A stretch of DNA of 64,000 nucleotides from Myrica gale (lineage: Eukaryota; Streptophyta; Magnoliopsida; Fagales; Myricaceae). The position numbers were made by a program, and so were the translations under genes. The stretch is taken from positions 2,051,001 to 2,115,000 of the forward strand of contig OZ005612.1 of NCBI GenBank assembly GCA_963930655.1, written 5' to 3'. This document shows, in pieces, positions 35,001 through 46,019 of this stretch (position 1 is the first letter of the stretch; each line of letters starts with the position of its first letter). Below the pieces are notes generated by a model. It ran no database searches. It was not told the origin of the DNA and saw only the letters and a list, made by a program, of their open reading frames with translations.

Positions 35001-36840
35001 GCACACATTATCTTGATGGTGATGCTCCTTTTTATTAGGGTAGATCAATTGCTTTTGCCATAGACATCTTTCATTCTTATAAACAGTACTTCTATATCAG
35101 GTGAAGCGGAAGCTATCCTTGCCAGAGCAAAAGCAACAGCCAAAGGACTTGCCATGGTGTCACAGTCCCTTAAGGAGAATGGAGGAGTAGAGGTACGTTC
35201 ATTTAATGCTTTTGGGTGCATAACAGGCAATATTGTATACACTACACCTAGTGCATGCCAACCACATCGTGTGCTTTCTTTTTCTTTCACGTGGAGAAAG
35301 CAGATTCATAACTATATTGGAGTGCAAAAAGATGGTCGCCATTCCATTTGCGTTTGTATGTAATATGGTTTCCACCATTAGATGCTAGTTCTAACAACAT
35401 TGATACAGATAGTTTGCTATTGGAGTCCATTCAAGCTCCAAAATGCTTCATTTTGCTTGCTTTTAAATGTTAGAGCAATCAGTGCATTCTACTTGTTGAG
35501 CGAGTGAATGCATTGTTTCTCTGGAGCAGTTCCAAAGTTTCATGCTGCATTTTAAGGTACCTATGCTTGGCAGCATGTGAGCTGTCGATGTAAAATGGGC
35601 GAGTCTCCATAGGATTCTTCGAGGGAGGTGTGTTTTTAACAAGTTGTAATGTTGTTTACTCTGTTAATCCATTTCAGAGATTTTGAGGCCATGCTTACCG
35701 CAACATTGACTTAGCCATTCTGATATTCTTTGAGATAGATGCTGCTGTTCTTTTGTGTATTTATATATCTTTCAACTGACACTAATTAGGAAAAAGGTGT
35801 GATTGCATGTTTCTTAGTTCCCTATCAATGTTGTTTTGATGTGTGTTAAACTTGCTTGTGTTAGATGTGGATAATAAGAAACAATGTTATTTAGCTGATG
35901 CATGAGTGCACAAGCAAAATTGATTAAGAATTTTTTACATTTGCTATGTCGTCGTTAGCATTTCACTTTAGGGATTGTCTAGACTTTTTTGACAAGTCTA
36001 AACACATGGTGGAAAGTATTCTTCACCTCAACTCTAAATCCTAAACACATCCGCATCCATTGTGCATATAGCTGTACCTCTCCAGGTGGGCCCAGAAAAA
36101 AGAAAGCAATAAGCCGTTAGCTTTCTAGCTTGTCTTGATGCAAGGATATCCAAGAAATTAAGTATTCTTGTTTTTTAAGTGGAGTTCTACTTGGTAATTC
36201 CTTAAGAAACTTCAATATTGAACGAAAAGGTTTCTTTTTCTTGTACCCTCGAGAAATTGAATAGACGTCGGAAGGGGCTGATTCTGGTCATTTTAGTTTC
36301 TTCTAAAGGATGGCTTGTGCATAGCAGTTGAATGTACATGAAAATACATAAAATGAATAATGAGTTGGGGATTAATGTTATGCATTTGCGTTGCAGGCAG
36401 CAAGTTTGAGAGTTGCTGAGCAATACATCCAAGCCTTCAGTAATGTTGCCAAGGAGGTGAAGAACAGAACTCTATCATTACATGCAAGTAAATTGACGCT
36501 CAGTTGTTTCTACTGAACTTACGCTCTTTCTCTGCTCTTCTCTTTCTCTGCGCTTTCTGTTGTTTCACAGGGCACGACAATGTTGCTTCCTAGTGCAGTT
36601 TCCAATCCCGCCAGCATGATGGCTCAGGCACTCACTATGTACAAAAGCTTGATCGGTAATGTTTCCAGGGATGGGTCGCCTGAAACCTCTTCCCCTGCGT
36701 TGACAACAGGTGTAAAGGGCAATGCTTCCTCTGGAGAAACTGGGGATGAGAGTGGCACTACTGCTAATTCAGCTGACAGAGGTCACCTAGACAGTAGCGA
36801 ACCAAGATTTTCGCTTCAGAGCCCTGATAAAGAAGCATAG
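32041..36840 (+). CDS. Stomatin-like protein, mitochondrial (SPFH/Band 7 domain)
   Basis: Nine exons: 32041-32245, 32374-32621, 32851-33000, 34152-34209, 34297-34389, 34582-34680, 35101-35192, 36397-36456 and 36571-36840, giving 424 residues. The first 68 are Ser/Arg-rich and acid-poor, a mitochondrial presequence. Then come [54 protein letters not shown] and [22 protein letters not shown] (SPFH domain), then a coiled coil ([24 protein letters not shown] in two exons) and [17 protein letters not shown]. The tail is Ser/Thr/Gly-rich. Arabidopsis SLP1/SLP2 are inner-membrane scaffolds that help organise respiratory supercomplexes. The first junction is uncertain: the strong donor at 32262 breaks the frame, while GTGACC at 32246 keeps it. 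An ATG at 32367 could start a shorter, presequence-less form. Confidence 0.93.
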
Positions 36841-39099
36841 AGTTGATCCAACCAAACTTGTCTGGAATTAATTCACATTGTCCTATGCTGGATTTTTATC
36901 AGTTTTGTGGTCGTCGCGCAAATTCTACTCTCAAGTTTCTAAATGATTCGAAGAGAGGAAAACTGATGTCGATGCAGGATGACTAGTTTTGGGAGAGCAT
37001 TTGTCCATGTCGTATGGCAATTAAGATATCTTCTCTTTGGTGCCGGCAAAATTAGACAACGAAATTGATAAGTTGTGTCGGAGTTGAAAGTTGCATTTTG
37101 CATTACTGTTTCTCTGTCAGTCCGCGCACGTACCTGCGAATTGATTGTGTTCGTTGATTCTGACAATAAAACTCTTTCTTATCAGCAGAATTGTATTTGT
37201 TTTCATTTTATTTTACAAAGCGCACAAACCGAGTCCAAAAGGATCACAACCGTTTGATAGAAATTGAAAGATTTTTAGCTTATTTTCCATGACGTTTAAT
37301 CTGAAGTTCAAGAAATGGGTTTTTTTGAACTCTTCAATGGTGATGGTATTCTTAAAGCCAAGGGCAACTAAATGCATTCGTTCAGTTTCCTTGGGATGTC
37401 ATGGTACTTTTCATAAAATCTCGGATGTACTTCTGGAGGCTATACAACTGGGACTGGAGGCAAATACTTTACGTGTCATGTGAGGTGAACCAAATACTTC
37501 ACTTGTCATTGCAATGACAGAACCCCCACTTTTTCTCATCAATAAAACGGTTGAATTCTCCATTTTCTGAAACCAAAGTCTCAACCTTCTTTTCCAGCTC
37601 CTGATTTTTCTCATCAACAAGCCATTCAATTATTTAAGGGGATTCGTATAGTTGCAAGCGCCTGTTACACCCCACAAGGCAACAACCCACCACCAACATT
37701 ATTTGTTGCCCCCAATTTGTTGTACTTGGAATTCATACAGTTCTCTGACAATATTATAAGCTTAACACGACATGGTAGGAAAATGTGCTATCAAGTGCAA
37801 GTCGCACTTGATAGCACATTTTCTGGTTCCAAGGTTAGAGCAAAGAAGCAGCCCTTAGGGATCTTACGCGCCCGAGCTCTCTTGCCTCCCTCTTGGTTGT
37901 TTTGTGTGTTTTTCGACAGTCTTGAGCTGCCCAGCCGTGCTTGACCCCCTGAGGCGGTCTCTTCTGCCTCGGTCTAGCCTTTCTTTTTTTGTGTGTAGGC
38001 CACACACAGCCTTGTGCACGTGTGATGCCTATACGCGCGTCGTTTTTTATTCCTAACGCTTATGGTTGGTTCGTTTGGCATGTTTCCCGCCTCTATCTCG
38101 TCCCCCCGTTTGGTGGATAGATCTGGCCGTTTTTCTCCTGTGGCTCTCCTTGTCGTCACCGTTTTGTGCAGCTCGAAGCTATCTTCTCTCCTCCCCCTTG
38201 TGCAGCCAGTCTTTGCATGAAGATTACTTCGAAAGAGTCGGATCGCTGCTTTGATCGCCCTTCTTCTAGCGGAAGCTGCCATCGCCTTGAGCGGTGGTCA
38301 TTTTGTGTGTTGTGTCTCGACCCTTGTGACCGATTTTTGTTTGTACTATGTACTGACTCCTGTGGTCATTTTGTGTTTGTATTGTCTGTGGATCCTTGTG
38401 ATCGATTGGTTCTGGGGTTTGTGTTACAGCCTTTGTGGCTGTCGGTGGTTCCGACTTTGTTGTTCGGCTTGGCTACTGGATCTTTGGATCCGATTTATTG
38501 TAGGGTCTTTAGGTCCGCTTAGGTTTTTCGCTGGCCTTCGTGCTGTTTTTATGTTTTGTATTGGTTGTATCTTTCTCAGATTTTAATATACTATTTTTGT
38601 TGCTCAGAAAAGAAAAAATAAAAGAAGCCATCAGCCTAGAAGAAAAAATACATTTTAATAGGAGACATCTCTGATAGAATATACAAGTCAACATGAAAGA
38701 GCACCCTTATATTTTCCTTTTCCTTTAAGTTCAATCATTAACTACAGAATTAATCAAGGCAATACAGGTCGAGCGAGTGCTCTAGCTTTTTTTTCCAACC
38801 AGGCATAACTTGATGAGTTGTTTTCTTCTCCTCCTTCATATTCCTTCCCCACCTAGAGCATGACTATCCTTATCAACCAGTATAACTCCTATGATAAACC
38901 AATTACTTTAGAACTAATGTTAGCTCAAGTTAGCTATTGTTTCTACAAAGTATCTTGTTTATGAGTGAGGAGGGTTATTCAGACACATTCCTTGCACCTC
39001 ATTTTCCAAATTTATAGTCACAACATTAGCAGGAGAAGTAACTGAGTAATTAAAGGAAGACATTTATATGACAACAATCCTTGGGCCAGATGGTATCTT
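36841..39099. other. 3' UTR of the stomatin-like gene and gene-free spacer
   Basis: The first 330 bp include the probable 3' UTR (AATAAAACTC near 37165). At 37880-38620 the sequence turns GC- and T-rich, with TGTGACCGATTTTTG-type phrases and an A-rich end near 38605-38650, possibly the 3' tail of an old plus-strand LINE. A perfect hairpin is listed separately. No convincing gene was found. Confidence 0.4.
37779..37823. repeat. Perfect 20-bp inverted repeat with 5-bp loop
   Basis: Positions 37779-37798 and 37804-37823 are exact reverse complements separated by AAGTC. The stem is about half A+T with no mismatch. There is no T-run after it that would suggest a terminator, and the loop is too short for a plant microRNA precursor. 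Confidence 0.95.
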
Positions 39100-41360
39100 T
39101 TTTTTTTTATAAGCAAGACAATCGTATTAGAAAAGGTGAAAATAGTACAAAGAACTATACCGAAATCACTAGTTCAAATAAGAAAACTAAGAAAATCATC
39201 AAAATCAACAAATGGGTCATCCAACAACGCATCAACCCAACAGAAAAGAGAAAATAACAGAGAACCTTGCATCTTGGCCAAGGATAAAGAACAACTATCA
39301 AAACATCTATGGTTCCGCTCCCTCCAAAGACTCCAACAAATACAAGCGGGTATCAATCTCCAAATAGACTTAGCTAAGGGGTTAGTGAACTTCCTCTCCC
39401 AACTCCACAACACATTCACAACTTTCTCCGGCATCACCCAATAAAAGTTAACAATACTGAGAACATGGTTCCGAAGCCCGCGCACCATAGAGCAATGAAG
39501 AAGCAAATGGTCAACCAATTTTTCAGCACTCCGGCAAAGATAACACCAATCAACAATATACATAGATCGCACACAAAAAATTACTCTCAATGGACATTTC
39601 GACCTCCAGACTCCATTCCAAGGAAAGGACCAACTCGTCCGACCCGCAAGATTAGAATACATAGATCGCACAGAAAAAACCCCATCCTTCAAATCCTTCC
39701 AATACAACTTGTCATCCTCTCCTAAACACCATCCCATACAAGAGGGAAAAAAATCAGAAAAATCCTTAATCTCCCAATCGTTCGTTGTTCTGATGAAAGC
39801 AACACTCCAAGCCACAAACCCATTGTTCTCCCCCAAAAACTCCACCGAAGCCTCCTTATGGCGGGCCAACGAGAAAAAAAATCGGAAACACACAAGACAA
39901 CGGTCCGTCGCCACAGCCCGCACACCATAGAGCAATGAAGAAGCAAATGGTCAACCAATTCTTCAGCACTCTGGCAAAGATAACACCAATAAGCAATATA
40001 CATAGATCGCACACAAAAAATTACTCTCAATGGACATTTCGACCTCCAGACTCCATTCCAAGGAAAGGACCAACTCGTCCGACCCGCAAGATTAGAATAC
40101 ATAAATCGCACAGAAAAAACCCCATCCTTCAAATCCTTCCAATACAACTTGTCATCCTCTCCTAAACACCATCCCATACAAGAGGGAAAAAAATCAGAAA
40201 AATCCTTCATCTCCCAATCGTTCGTTGTTCTAATGAAAGCAACACTCCAAGCCACAAACCCATTGTTCTCCCCCAAAAACTCCTCCACCGAAGCCTCCTT
40301 ATGGCGGGCCAACGAGAAAAAAATCGGAAACACACAAGACAACGGTCCTTCGCCACACCACACATCATGCCAAAATCTGACCCTATCTCCCTTACCCACC
40401 AAAAATATGATATGGTTACTATAGACCTCCCAACCTTTGCTAATGAATCTCCACAAACTAACACCGTAAGGCCCCGACAAGGAGGAGTCCTCCAACCACC
40501 CAACGAACACTCATATTTAGCAACAATAACCACCCTCCAAAGCCTATCCCTCTCATGAGTAAAACACCACAACCACTTAGACATAAGAGCCTTATTAAAA
40601 AGAACAATACGACAGAGCCCCAACCCCTCATGCTGAAAAGGAGAACACACCAAGTCCCAATTCACAAGATGAAACTTAAACATATTACCATCACATCCCC
40701 AGAGGAAATCCCTCTGAATCTTTTCCATCATAGTTGCCACCGCAACTAGAATAGGAAACAATGAAAGGAAATAAGTGGGGAGACAAGATAGAGTAGATTT
40801 GATGAGAGTGAGTTGCCCCCTTTAGAAAAATACAAGCATTTCCAACCCGCCAACCTCCTGTCCATTCATTTAAGAATCTCATCCCAAAAATGAATACAAT
40901 TGAAGCGAGCGCCCAAAGGAAGACTGAGATATTTCATAGGCAACGAGGACACACTACATCCCAAGATACCAGCAAGCTCCTGAGTATTATGAACAATACC
41001 AATGAGAATAACCTCGGACTTGGACAAGTTAATTCTAAGTCCAGAGAGAGCCTCAAAGCACAAAAGAAGACATCTAAGGCTCCGAAAATGACTCACTGCC
41101 GCCTCGCACAACACCAAAGTGTCATCCGCATAAAGCAAATGAGATATACACACCCCCCGGGGCCACCACCCACCTCGAAACCCTCCAAACCACCATGCTC
41201 CACGACTCTCCCCATCATGCGACTGAAGGCTTCCATAACAATGACAAACAAGCGGGGGCGAGAGGATCCCCTTGCCGCAGCCCACGAGAGCTACTAAAAA
41301 ACCTTCCGGGCAACCATTAACAATCACCGAAAACTTCACTGAAGACACACAAAACAAGAT
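39100..41360 (-). mobile_element. L1-type LINE, 5'-truncated (reverse transcriptase and zf-RVT remnants)
   Basis: Read on the minus strand, pieces follow the order of a plant L1 ORF2. About 41350-40870 encode the reverse transcriptase core with YADDT and GLRINLSKSEVI. About 40760-40390 encode IQRDFLWG and the WLWCFTHERDRLWRVVI segment. Below that is the zinc-binding reverse transcriptase domain (SKCPLRVIFCVRSMY, ELVDHLLLHCSM), and 39440-39174 holds the C-terminus (RLIPACICWSLWRERNHRCF). A poly-T at 39100-39110 is the poly-A tail in this orientation. The endonuclease and the front of the reverse transcriptase are missing, and frames are interrupted, so it is dead. A 441-bp internal tandem duplication is listed separately. 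Confidence 0.85.
39475..40357 (-). repeat. 441-bp tandem duplication within the LINE (zf-RVT segment)
   Basis: The block starting GCCCGCGCACCATAGAGC near 39476 recurs as GCCCGCACACCATAGAGC near 39916. The two copies are nearly identical over about 440 bp, differing by scattered substitutions and a 3-bp length difference (CTCCACC versus CTCCTCCACC). Both encode the same zinc-binding domain, so the duplication happened inside the element. Confidence 0.88.
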
Positions 41361-42181
41361 CCACTGATGATCTAATAATCAAGAAATGACGGATCAGAAA
41401 ATGGGGTTCAATGTGTCCGAGTGCGCGACAAGATGCGTAATGAAAATCCAAAAGCCATCACATTACAGGATGCATATGATTATCACATAAAGAGAGGAGA
41501 TAGGAGATCTGGAAACCAAATGGAAGTTGATAATTTGTAACATCCCAGAGGGAGGATTAAACATTAAGATGTCAATGTCATTACAAAATCTGAAAAACGA
41601 TTTTCTAGTTCTCAAAAAAGTCAGTCCCTGACTTCCTGATAAATTCACATACCAAAATGGAAGAACCGAAGAAATCCATGCTGAAGTTCTTAGCTTTCTT
41701 ATTACAGACTGGTCAAACATAAAGTACTAAAGAAATCCGGATCAAAGGCTCTACACTCATCTCAAATTAATGAGTCCTGATGGTAATTTCTATAACGCCC
41801 AATTTTCACTTAGCTGTGGCAATCATAGAACATTCAATCAGGTTTTCAACTGGGACGACGATTCTTCTAAATCATTCACCGTCCTTGATTAAAAAACGTT
41901 CTTCACTCACAAAGAATGCATACAAAAAGCACGAAAGAAAACAAGATCAAACCCACAACCATCACAAAGTTAAAGAATGGGAGCTTATATTATATATAAC
42001 AAAAAGAATAGGAAGGTACACAGATCAATATCCGTCTATAAGACTATATCTGCCTCTTACGTACACAACAAAGAAAATGGACCAACTTCCCTCTCCACTC
42101 AGCCACAAATTCTCCTGGAAAACAGAAAAAGAATGTAAAGAAAAACCTGACCAATCAATCAGTGACATGAAGTCCAAACCA
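41361..42181. other. Spacer and probable 3' UTR of the Kazal-type gene
   Basis: There is no recognisable coding sequence apart from shadow frames of the neighbouring gene. The right-hand 200-400 bp are likely the 3' untranslated region of the minus-strand inhibitor gene. Confidence 0.4.
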
Positions 42182-42586
42182 TCAGAAAAGCCCGAACAAG
42201 ACGGAGAAGCCGAGGACGATGAGCCAGACGATATGGACCAGGAGGAGGGCCTGGCCCGAGAGAGGTCCCGGTCCGCCATTGCCGACCTCGCAGAACCCCA
42301 GCTTGGCAACCTTGACGCCGGCACAGAGAGCGTCAGCACAGCCGCACCAGTACGTCACGCCGTCGACTCCGCAGACTGGGTCGGCCCGGAAGCAATTGAC
42401 GGGGCAGGAGGTAGGCAGGGGCCCTCCACCGCAGAGATCAGCGTTACTACTGTCGTCGTGTTCGGAGGGTAATCGGATATTTGAGGAGTGGTGCTCGGAT
42501 CGGACTGTGGGGATGGATCCGACAGTGAAGAATACAGCGATCGTGATGAAAATGAGAGAGAATGTAGATTTCGGGAATTTGGCCAT
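42182..42586 (-). CDS. Kazal-type serine protease inhibitor family protein
   Basis: An intronless 134-residue ORF starts at the ATG at 42586; a longer in-frame reading up to 42616 would need a GTG start. Residues 1-30 (MAKFPKSTFSLIFITIAVFF) are a signal peptide. The mature part has a cysteine-rich module, SCPVNCFRADPVCGVDG followed by TYWCGCADALCAG and KLGFCEVG, which fits the Kazal pattern C..C.....CG.DG.TY..C as seen in the small plant Kazal family (At3g61980, At4g01575). The C-terminal 25 residues (LLLVHIVWLIVLGFSVLF) are hydrophobic, suggesting membrane anchoring or GPI attachment. The likely role is inhibition of extracellular subtilisin-like proteases; no target is known from sequence. 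Confidence 0.88.
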   Translation of the reverse strand: MAKFPKSTFSLIFITIAVFFTVGSIPTVRSEHHSSNIRLPSEHDDSSNADLCGGGPLPTSCPVNCFRADPVCGVDGVTYWCGCADALCAGVKVAKLGFCEVGNGGPGPLSGQALLLVHIVWLIVLGFSVLFGLF

Positions 42587-43303
42587 GAGGTTCTTCAATT
42601 TTGCATAGGCGAGCACTGGAGGGCGCGCCTAACGGAATCGAGTGCCCAGAAGCACACCGTTTCGAAGCAATTCCGAACTGTCAAATGTGAACCCGATTGA
42701 ACCTCAACTTTGAACCCTAATTGATGAACTTAAGGTTGGGCGTTTGAGGAAAGACGGAGGGAGGGAAGGAAGGAAGGCAGAAAGAAAGAGATGTTTGGAA
42801 TTCGGAGAGGAGGTAAAGAGAGGATCTTGGTCGTCAGCAGAGGAAAAGGTCTAGGGTCTTCTTCTGTGGTGGGGTACATCTGTGACTGTCGACGTTTTTT
42901 TGTTGTTGTCCCGTTTGTACAGTTGGTTTATTTTTATTTTAATATGTTATTAATATATTATTTGGGTAAAATCATACTAAATCACTTATATTTTGATAAA
43001 AAATAAATAGTTATCCTCCCTTTCAATTTCATAATTTGAGACTCATATCTTTCAAAATCTATTAATCTTCTTCTTTCGTCTAAATTAAATATTGAGTCCG
43101 ACGAAAAATAATGCAAAATGACTGAAATATCCATCAAAGAATTTTTTTAAATAAATAAAATTTTAAAAATAATTTTTTAATTTTTTAATTTTTTAATAAT
43201 TTTATTTTGGAGTGATATTTTTGTTAATTTTTCATAATTTTCCGTCTGATTTGAAGTTTAATTTAGACGAGACGAAAATTAATATATTTTGAAAGTTATG
43301 GAT
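42587..43303. other. 5' region of the Kazal-type gene and spacer
   Basis: GGAAGGAAGGAAGGC-type purine repeats near 42755-42790 probably lie in the 5' UTR or core promoter of the minus-strand gene. The rest is AT-rich with no gene. Confidence 0.45.
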
Positions 43304-43312
43304 CTAAAATTA

Positions 43313-44397
43313 AGCTTAATATACGCGCGTGCCCTTGTGGTATAACGTTTTTCTGAATATACCCTTAGGGTAATTTTTGTTGTCCCGCCACCCCTGTGGT
43401 ATATCTCTTTTCCCCGTTATACCCTTCCAGCAATATTTCTTCTACTTTTTGACGGAAATTGATGACGTGTACGAAATAACCACGTCACATCCAATTAAAA
43501 TGCAACATTTGTGAGAGTACACTGACTGGACGAAATCCAATTAAAATCCCGTACAGTCCACAATGTCCACGCTTTTCTTGTTCCTAAAATGCCCAATTTC
43601 TAGCGAGCTCTTCGCAATACTCTTCTTTCCAACCTCTAATCCCCTCCTCACATATTCTTGAATTCCTAAAATTATTCGTATTTGGACAAACAGAAGAGGT
43701 TGAATCGCAAATTGAAATCTCTTGAATACCAGACCGGCCCGTTGGGGGGTTCTTTCTCTCCAAAGAAAATGGCGGGCAACACTTCTTCTTCCATTGTGGA
43801 GACTTTCTTTAGATAGTCCGGACCCAGATGCGGTGAGAGTGTGTTTTAAGCGTTTGGTTGAGAATTTAGATAGTCCGGACTAGCAGATTTTGTCTGCGGT
43901 TGTCGAGGTCTTTTGCGAGCTCGCTTCCAATGATCCTGGATCTTATCTTCCATTGGCCCCCGAGTTTTATAGGATATTAGTCAATTCCAAGAATAACTGG
44001 GTCGTTATTAAGGTGTTAAAGATTTTTGTCAAGTTGGCCCCAAAAGGGCTGGCGACGTTGGTGTTGGAGAGGTCGAGGCTATTTGATCTTTGGGGTTTAA
44101 GGGCATTTCGGTAAATTTCTATGGAAAGGAGTGAGAGTTGGAAAAGAATTTCGTCCGGTCAACATAGTCTCACACGTGTTGCATTTTTTTTATAAGTAAA
44201 AAAAAAAGATTTCCACAGGGTGTGACGTGGTCACTTAGTCCACGTCATCAATTTCCGTCAAAAAATAGACGTAATATTGTCGAAAGGGTATAACGGGAAA
44301 AATGGATATACCACAGGGGTGGCGGGACAATAAAAATTACCCTAAGGGTATATTCAGGAAAAAGTTATACCACAGGGGTATGTGCGTATATTAACCC
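43313..44397. mobile_element. Pack-MULE (Mutator-like element carrying host gene pieces), 1,085 bp
   Basis: Long terminal inverted repeats of about 180-190 bp lie at 43313-43500 and about 44215-44397. Shared phrases include TTAATATACGC, TGAATATACCCTTAGGGTAA, GTCCCGCCACCCCTGTGGTA and TTTGACGGAAATTGATGACG, inverted between the two arms. A 9-bp sequence, CTAAAATTA, flanks both sides (43304-43312 and 44398-44406), the duplication size made by Mutator-like transposases. The interior, about 43505-44200, holds non-transposon sequence derived from an AP-3 delta-adaptin gene. There is no transposase, so it moved with help from an autonomous element. Confidence 0.88.
43769..44113 (+). pseudogene. Captured AP-3 complex delta-adaptin fragments
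   Basis: Inside the Pack-MULE, 43769-43813 encodes MAGNTSSSIVETFF, resembling the N-terminus of plant AP-3 delta. It is followed directly by DPDAVRVCFKRLVENLDS (about 43826-43870) and then SAVVEVFCELASNDPGSYLP and PEFYRILVNSKNNWVVIKVLKIFVKLAP (43890-44045), which belong to the adaptin solenoid further into the protein. Sequence between these parts is missing; a TAGATAGTCCGGAC direct repeat (43810 and 43866) marks a junction, and both copies bring an in-frame stop. After KLAP the reading continues in unrelated sequence. Plant AP-3 delta acts in vacuolar sorting. The DNA before 43769 may be the parent gene's 5' UTR. It is non-functional as an adaptin. Confidence 0.82.
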
Positions 44398-44406
44398 CTA
44401 AAATTA

Positions 44407-45402
44407 TAGAATTAAAAATTAGAGATAATTATTTAATTTTTATCCAAACATAGAGGACTAAACTTAACTCTACGTATATTCTTTGAAGCATATACAGGTA
44501 GTTGGTTGATTTTTTCACCGATTTCGATTTTTTTTTTCTTTTCATAGAGATGAAAGGGTAACACAGAGCTGGTTGTCGGCTAGAGTTGCTCGTCTAAGCC
44601 AATGTGAGTGGTTTTTTTATACACCTTTATAATATCATTTAGTCATTGTGACACCCGAATTTGAGGAGAAGTGAGAGAAAGAGAAAGAATAAAATATAAA
44701 TTTTATAAGGATTAAGTCTCATTTTAAAACTTTATTAAATTGAATTGTGTCTTGTAATACTTTTTTTAAGAAGTTTCAAGAACAACATTTAGTCCCTACT
44801 TGCTTAATTAAAATGTTGCAATTAAACAATAATTTATACAACATGTCTGACCATAAAAAATTTGATGAATAATTTAGAGCATTTGCACGATAGATTGTCC
44901 TAATAGGAATAATCTGAACTAGAATTTTTTTTAAAAAAAATCCCTACATTCTGAATATTTTAAAAAATAAAAAAGAAAATAAATTGTATGGTAAAAGTTC
45001 ATGCTTTCTCATAGCAAAGTCATGTAACTAATTCCCACACAAAATGCACTTGCGATTTCATGCAAAGTGGATGATAAAAAAAAAAAGATTAGTTGAAACA
45101 CGAAACACTTGTTGCAGGGTTTGTTTTTTGACTGGTTAATCGCTATATATTAAGAATGTTCTCCAATCCGAACCTACATTTACTCCAAGATATGTATGTT
45201 TTTGACTTATACCTCAGAAATTGGAGTAAACCAAAGTTTTTAAGTGTATTTGCACAAGAAATGAATCGGATAGAAGATAAACTTGCTGCAGTTGTTTTAA
45301 GAAGTTGCTCATAATTTTGCAAATTTATGAGAATTGCAACAATCATCATTGGAGTGGTTTTCGTTCCATATGTTATATGTCTGTAATCGGTATTTGGATT
45401 TT
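44407..45402. other. Gene-free AT-rich spacer
   Basis: No coding sequence was recognised. AT-rich phrases dominate from 44640 to 45010. The short ORFs match nothing known. Confidence 0.4.
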
Positions 45403-46019
45403 GGGTTAATGACTTTTTTCGTCCTTAGTTTTTGACCCCTTTACCAATTTCGTCCTTGAGTTTTCTCATTTATCACACGTAGTCCTTGGGTTTCATGGTT
45501 TTGTCAAAATGGTCATTCCGTCCTCTTCCGTCAATGAATTGCCCCGTCAACTAACGGCCTACACGTCATCACCAATCAGCCAGTGACACATGTCCTTTTT
45601 AAATGTCAGGCTCCTCCCGGCCTCCCCGCGAGCGGTGGCTCGATGAGCCACCGGCCTCCCCTAAAGAAGGGGTGGCCGGGAGCCACCCAGCAAAGGGAGG
45701 CTGGTGGCTCCGGTCACCCCTTCCAGGGAGGACTCTTTTTAAAAAAAAAAAAAATTGACGCAATTATTATTTTTTAAAATTTTTGTTTTTCTGATGTGGC
45801 AAAAAAAGTGACGTGAAATTTAAAAAGGATACGTGTCACTGGCTGATTGGTGATGACGCGTAGGCCGTTAGTTGACTGGGCAATTTGTTGACGGAAGAGG
45901 ACGGAATGACCATTTTGACAAAACCATGAAACCCAAGGACTACGTGTGATAAATGAGAAAACCCAAGGACGAAATTGGTAAAGGGGTCAAAAACTAAGGA
46001 CGAAAAAAGTCATTAACCC
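45403..46019. mobile_element. Long-TIR Mutator-type MITE with GC-rich core
   Basis: The left arm (45403 to about 45605) begins GGGTTAATGACTTTTTTCG and the right arm (about 45815-46019) is its inverse, ending CGAAAAAAGTCATTAACCC. They pair for roughly 200 bp with few mismatches, including GTCCTTGGGTTTCATGG and CATCACCAATCAGCCAGTGA. The 45606-45735 core is GC-rich and unlike the arms, with small hairpins such as GGTGGCTCGATGAGCCACC, and may be captured DNA. No clean 9-bp duplication was found; ATTTTGGG and its inverse also pair just outside, so the ends may lie a few bases further out. Confidence 0.8.

Noticed and set aside
39465-40749. Several plus-strand ORFs of 60-135 residues
   Set aside because: They are antisense shadows of the minus-strand LINE; the minus frames carry reverse transcriptase and zinc-binding motifs, the plus frames none.
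42587-42616. Longer Kazal-type protein starting at 42616
   Set aside because: The codon there is GTG; the ATG at 42586 gives a proper signal peptide start.
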